Source: JBCDGZ01 sp038750655 (GTDB lineage Bacteria; Bacteroidota; Bacteroidia; Chitinophagales; Saprospiraceae). From it: a DNA stretch of 5,325 nt. Of the stretch, positions 5,257-5,325 are shown in pieces (positions within the stretch are counted from its first letter, which is position 1; each line of letters begins with the position of its first letter). The notes under the pieces are model-generated. The model was not told where the DNA came from, did no database searches, and saw only the letters and a list, made by a program, of their open reading frames with translations. Where the stretch lies: NCBI GenBank assembly GCA_038750655.1, contig JBCDGZ010000254.1, forward strand, positions 1 to 5,325. The letters run 5' to 3'. Position numbers and translations under genes: made by a program.

Positions 5257-5325
5257 TTTAGGTTAACAACAGACGACGAACGAAGGCCCCGAAGGGATGG
5301 CTATGCCACATCAACCGTCAACCCA

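Larger units (their letters stand above)
4992..5325. other. Non-coding region upstream of the TackOD1/glycosyltransferase unit
   Basis: No convincing gene lies in these 334 bases on either strand. The inner part (4992-5140) contains an inverted repeat, ACCAGC (5052-5057) with GCTGGT (5085-5090), enclosing a G-run, and the small palindrome GAAATTTC (5101-5108). It must also hold the promoter of the 4991 gene, but the best candidate, minus-strand AATTTTTG within TATAATTTTTGG near 5127-5138, lacks a -33 partner. The outer part holds the hairpin repeat modules and the heptamer repeats listed separately. A short CCC-CGAA-GGG hairpin (5287-5296) reads on the minus strand as a C(UUCG)G tetraloop. 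Confidence 0.7.

Overview
The window looks like chromosomal DNA of a Bacteroidota species. A Saprospiria/Lewinella-like lineage is possible, but that is a weak guess from protein flavour. The evidence is an F-type ATP synthase subunit a with a secreted, His/Asp-rich N-terminal extension, a TAnnTTTG-type -7 promoter element in front of it, and no Shine-Dalgarno motif at any of the six start codons. All recognisable genes lie on the minus strand, so transcription runs from high to low coordinates.

In transcription order, positions 5325-4992 are non-coding. The outer part (about 5142-5256) holds two related modules, each a pair of small hairpins (a GCC-TTT-GGC type followed by a CACC-TGC-GGTG type), plus a GGTGGAC heptamer repeat. 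Next comes a probable two-gene unit. The first gene (4991-3585) encodes a cysteine-rich 468-residue protein that matches the TackOD1 zinc-binding output domain. It has a pseudo-receiver-like N-terminus and a C-terminus that looks like a degenerate GGDEF domain with an RxxD (I-site-like) motif kept at the right spacing. The second gene, 21 bases later (3563-2259), encodes a membrane-bound processive family 2 glycosyltransferase of the PgaC/IcaA/hyaluronan-synthase type. The inferred theme is a nucleotide- or metal-responsive regulator paired with a polysaccharide synthase.

A 107-base gap then carries an AT-rich imperfect palindrome and a good Bacteroidota promoter. After it begins the ATP synthase operon: atpB (a, 2151-922), atpE (c, 873-673), atpF (b, 593-78) and the first 20 codons of atpH (delta, 62 to the window edge). 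These encode the membrane proton channel, the c-ring and the peripheral stalk. The atpB-atpE gap is extremely AT-rich and the atpE-atpF gap holds a hairpin. Both could help produce c subunit in excess over its neighbours.

The atp block is conventional. The parts worth a second look are the TackOD1/degenerate-GGDEF plus glycosyltransferase pair and the hairpin repeat modules upstream of it.
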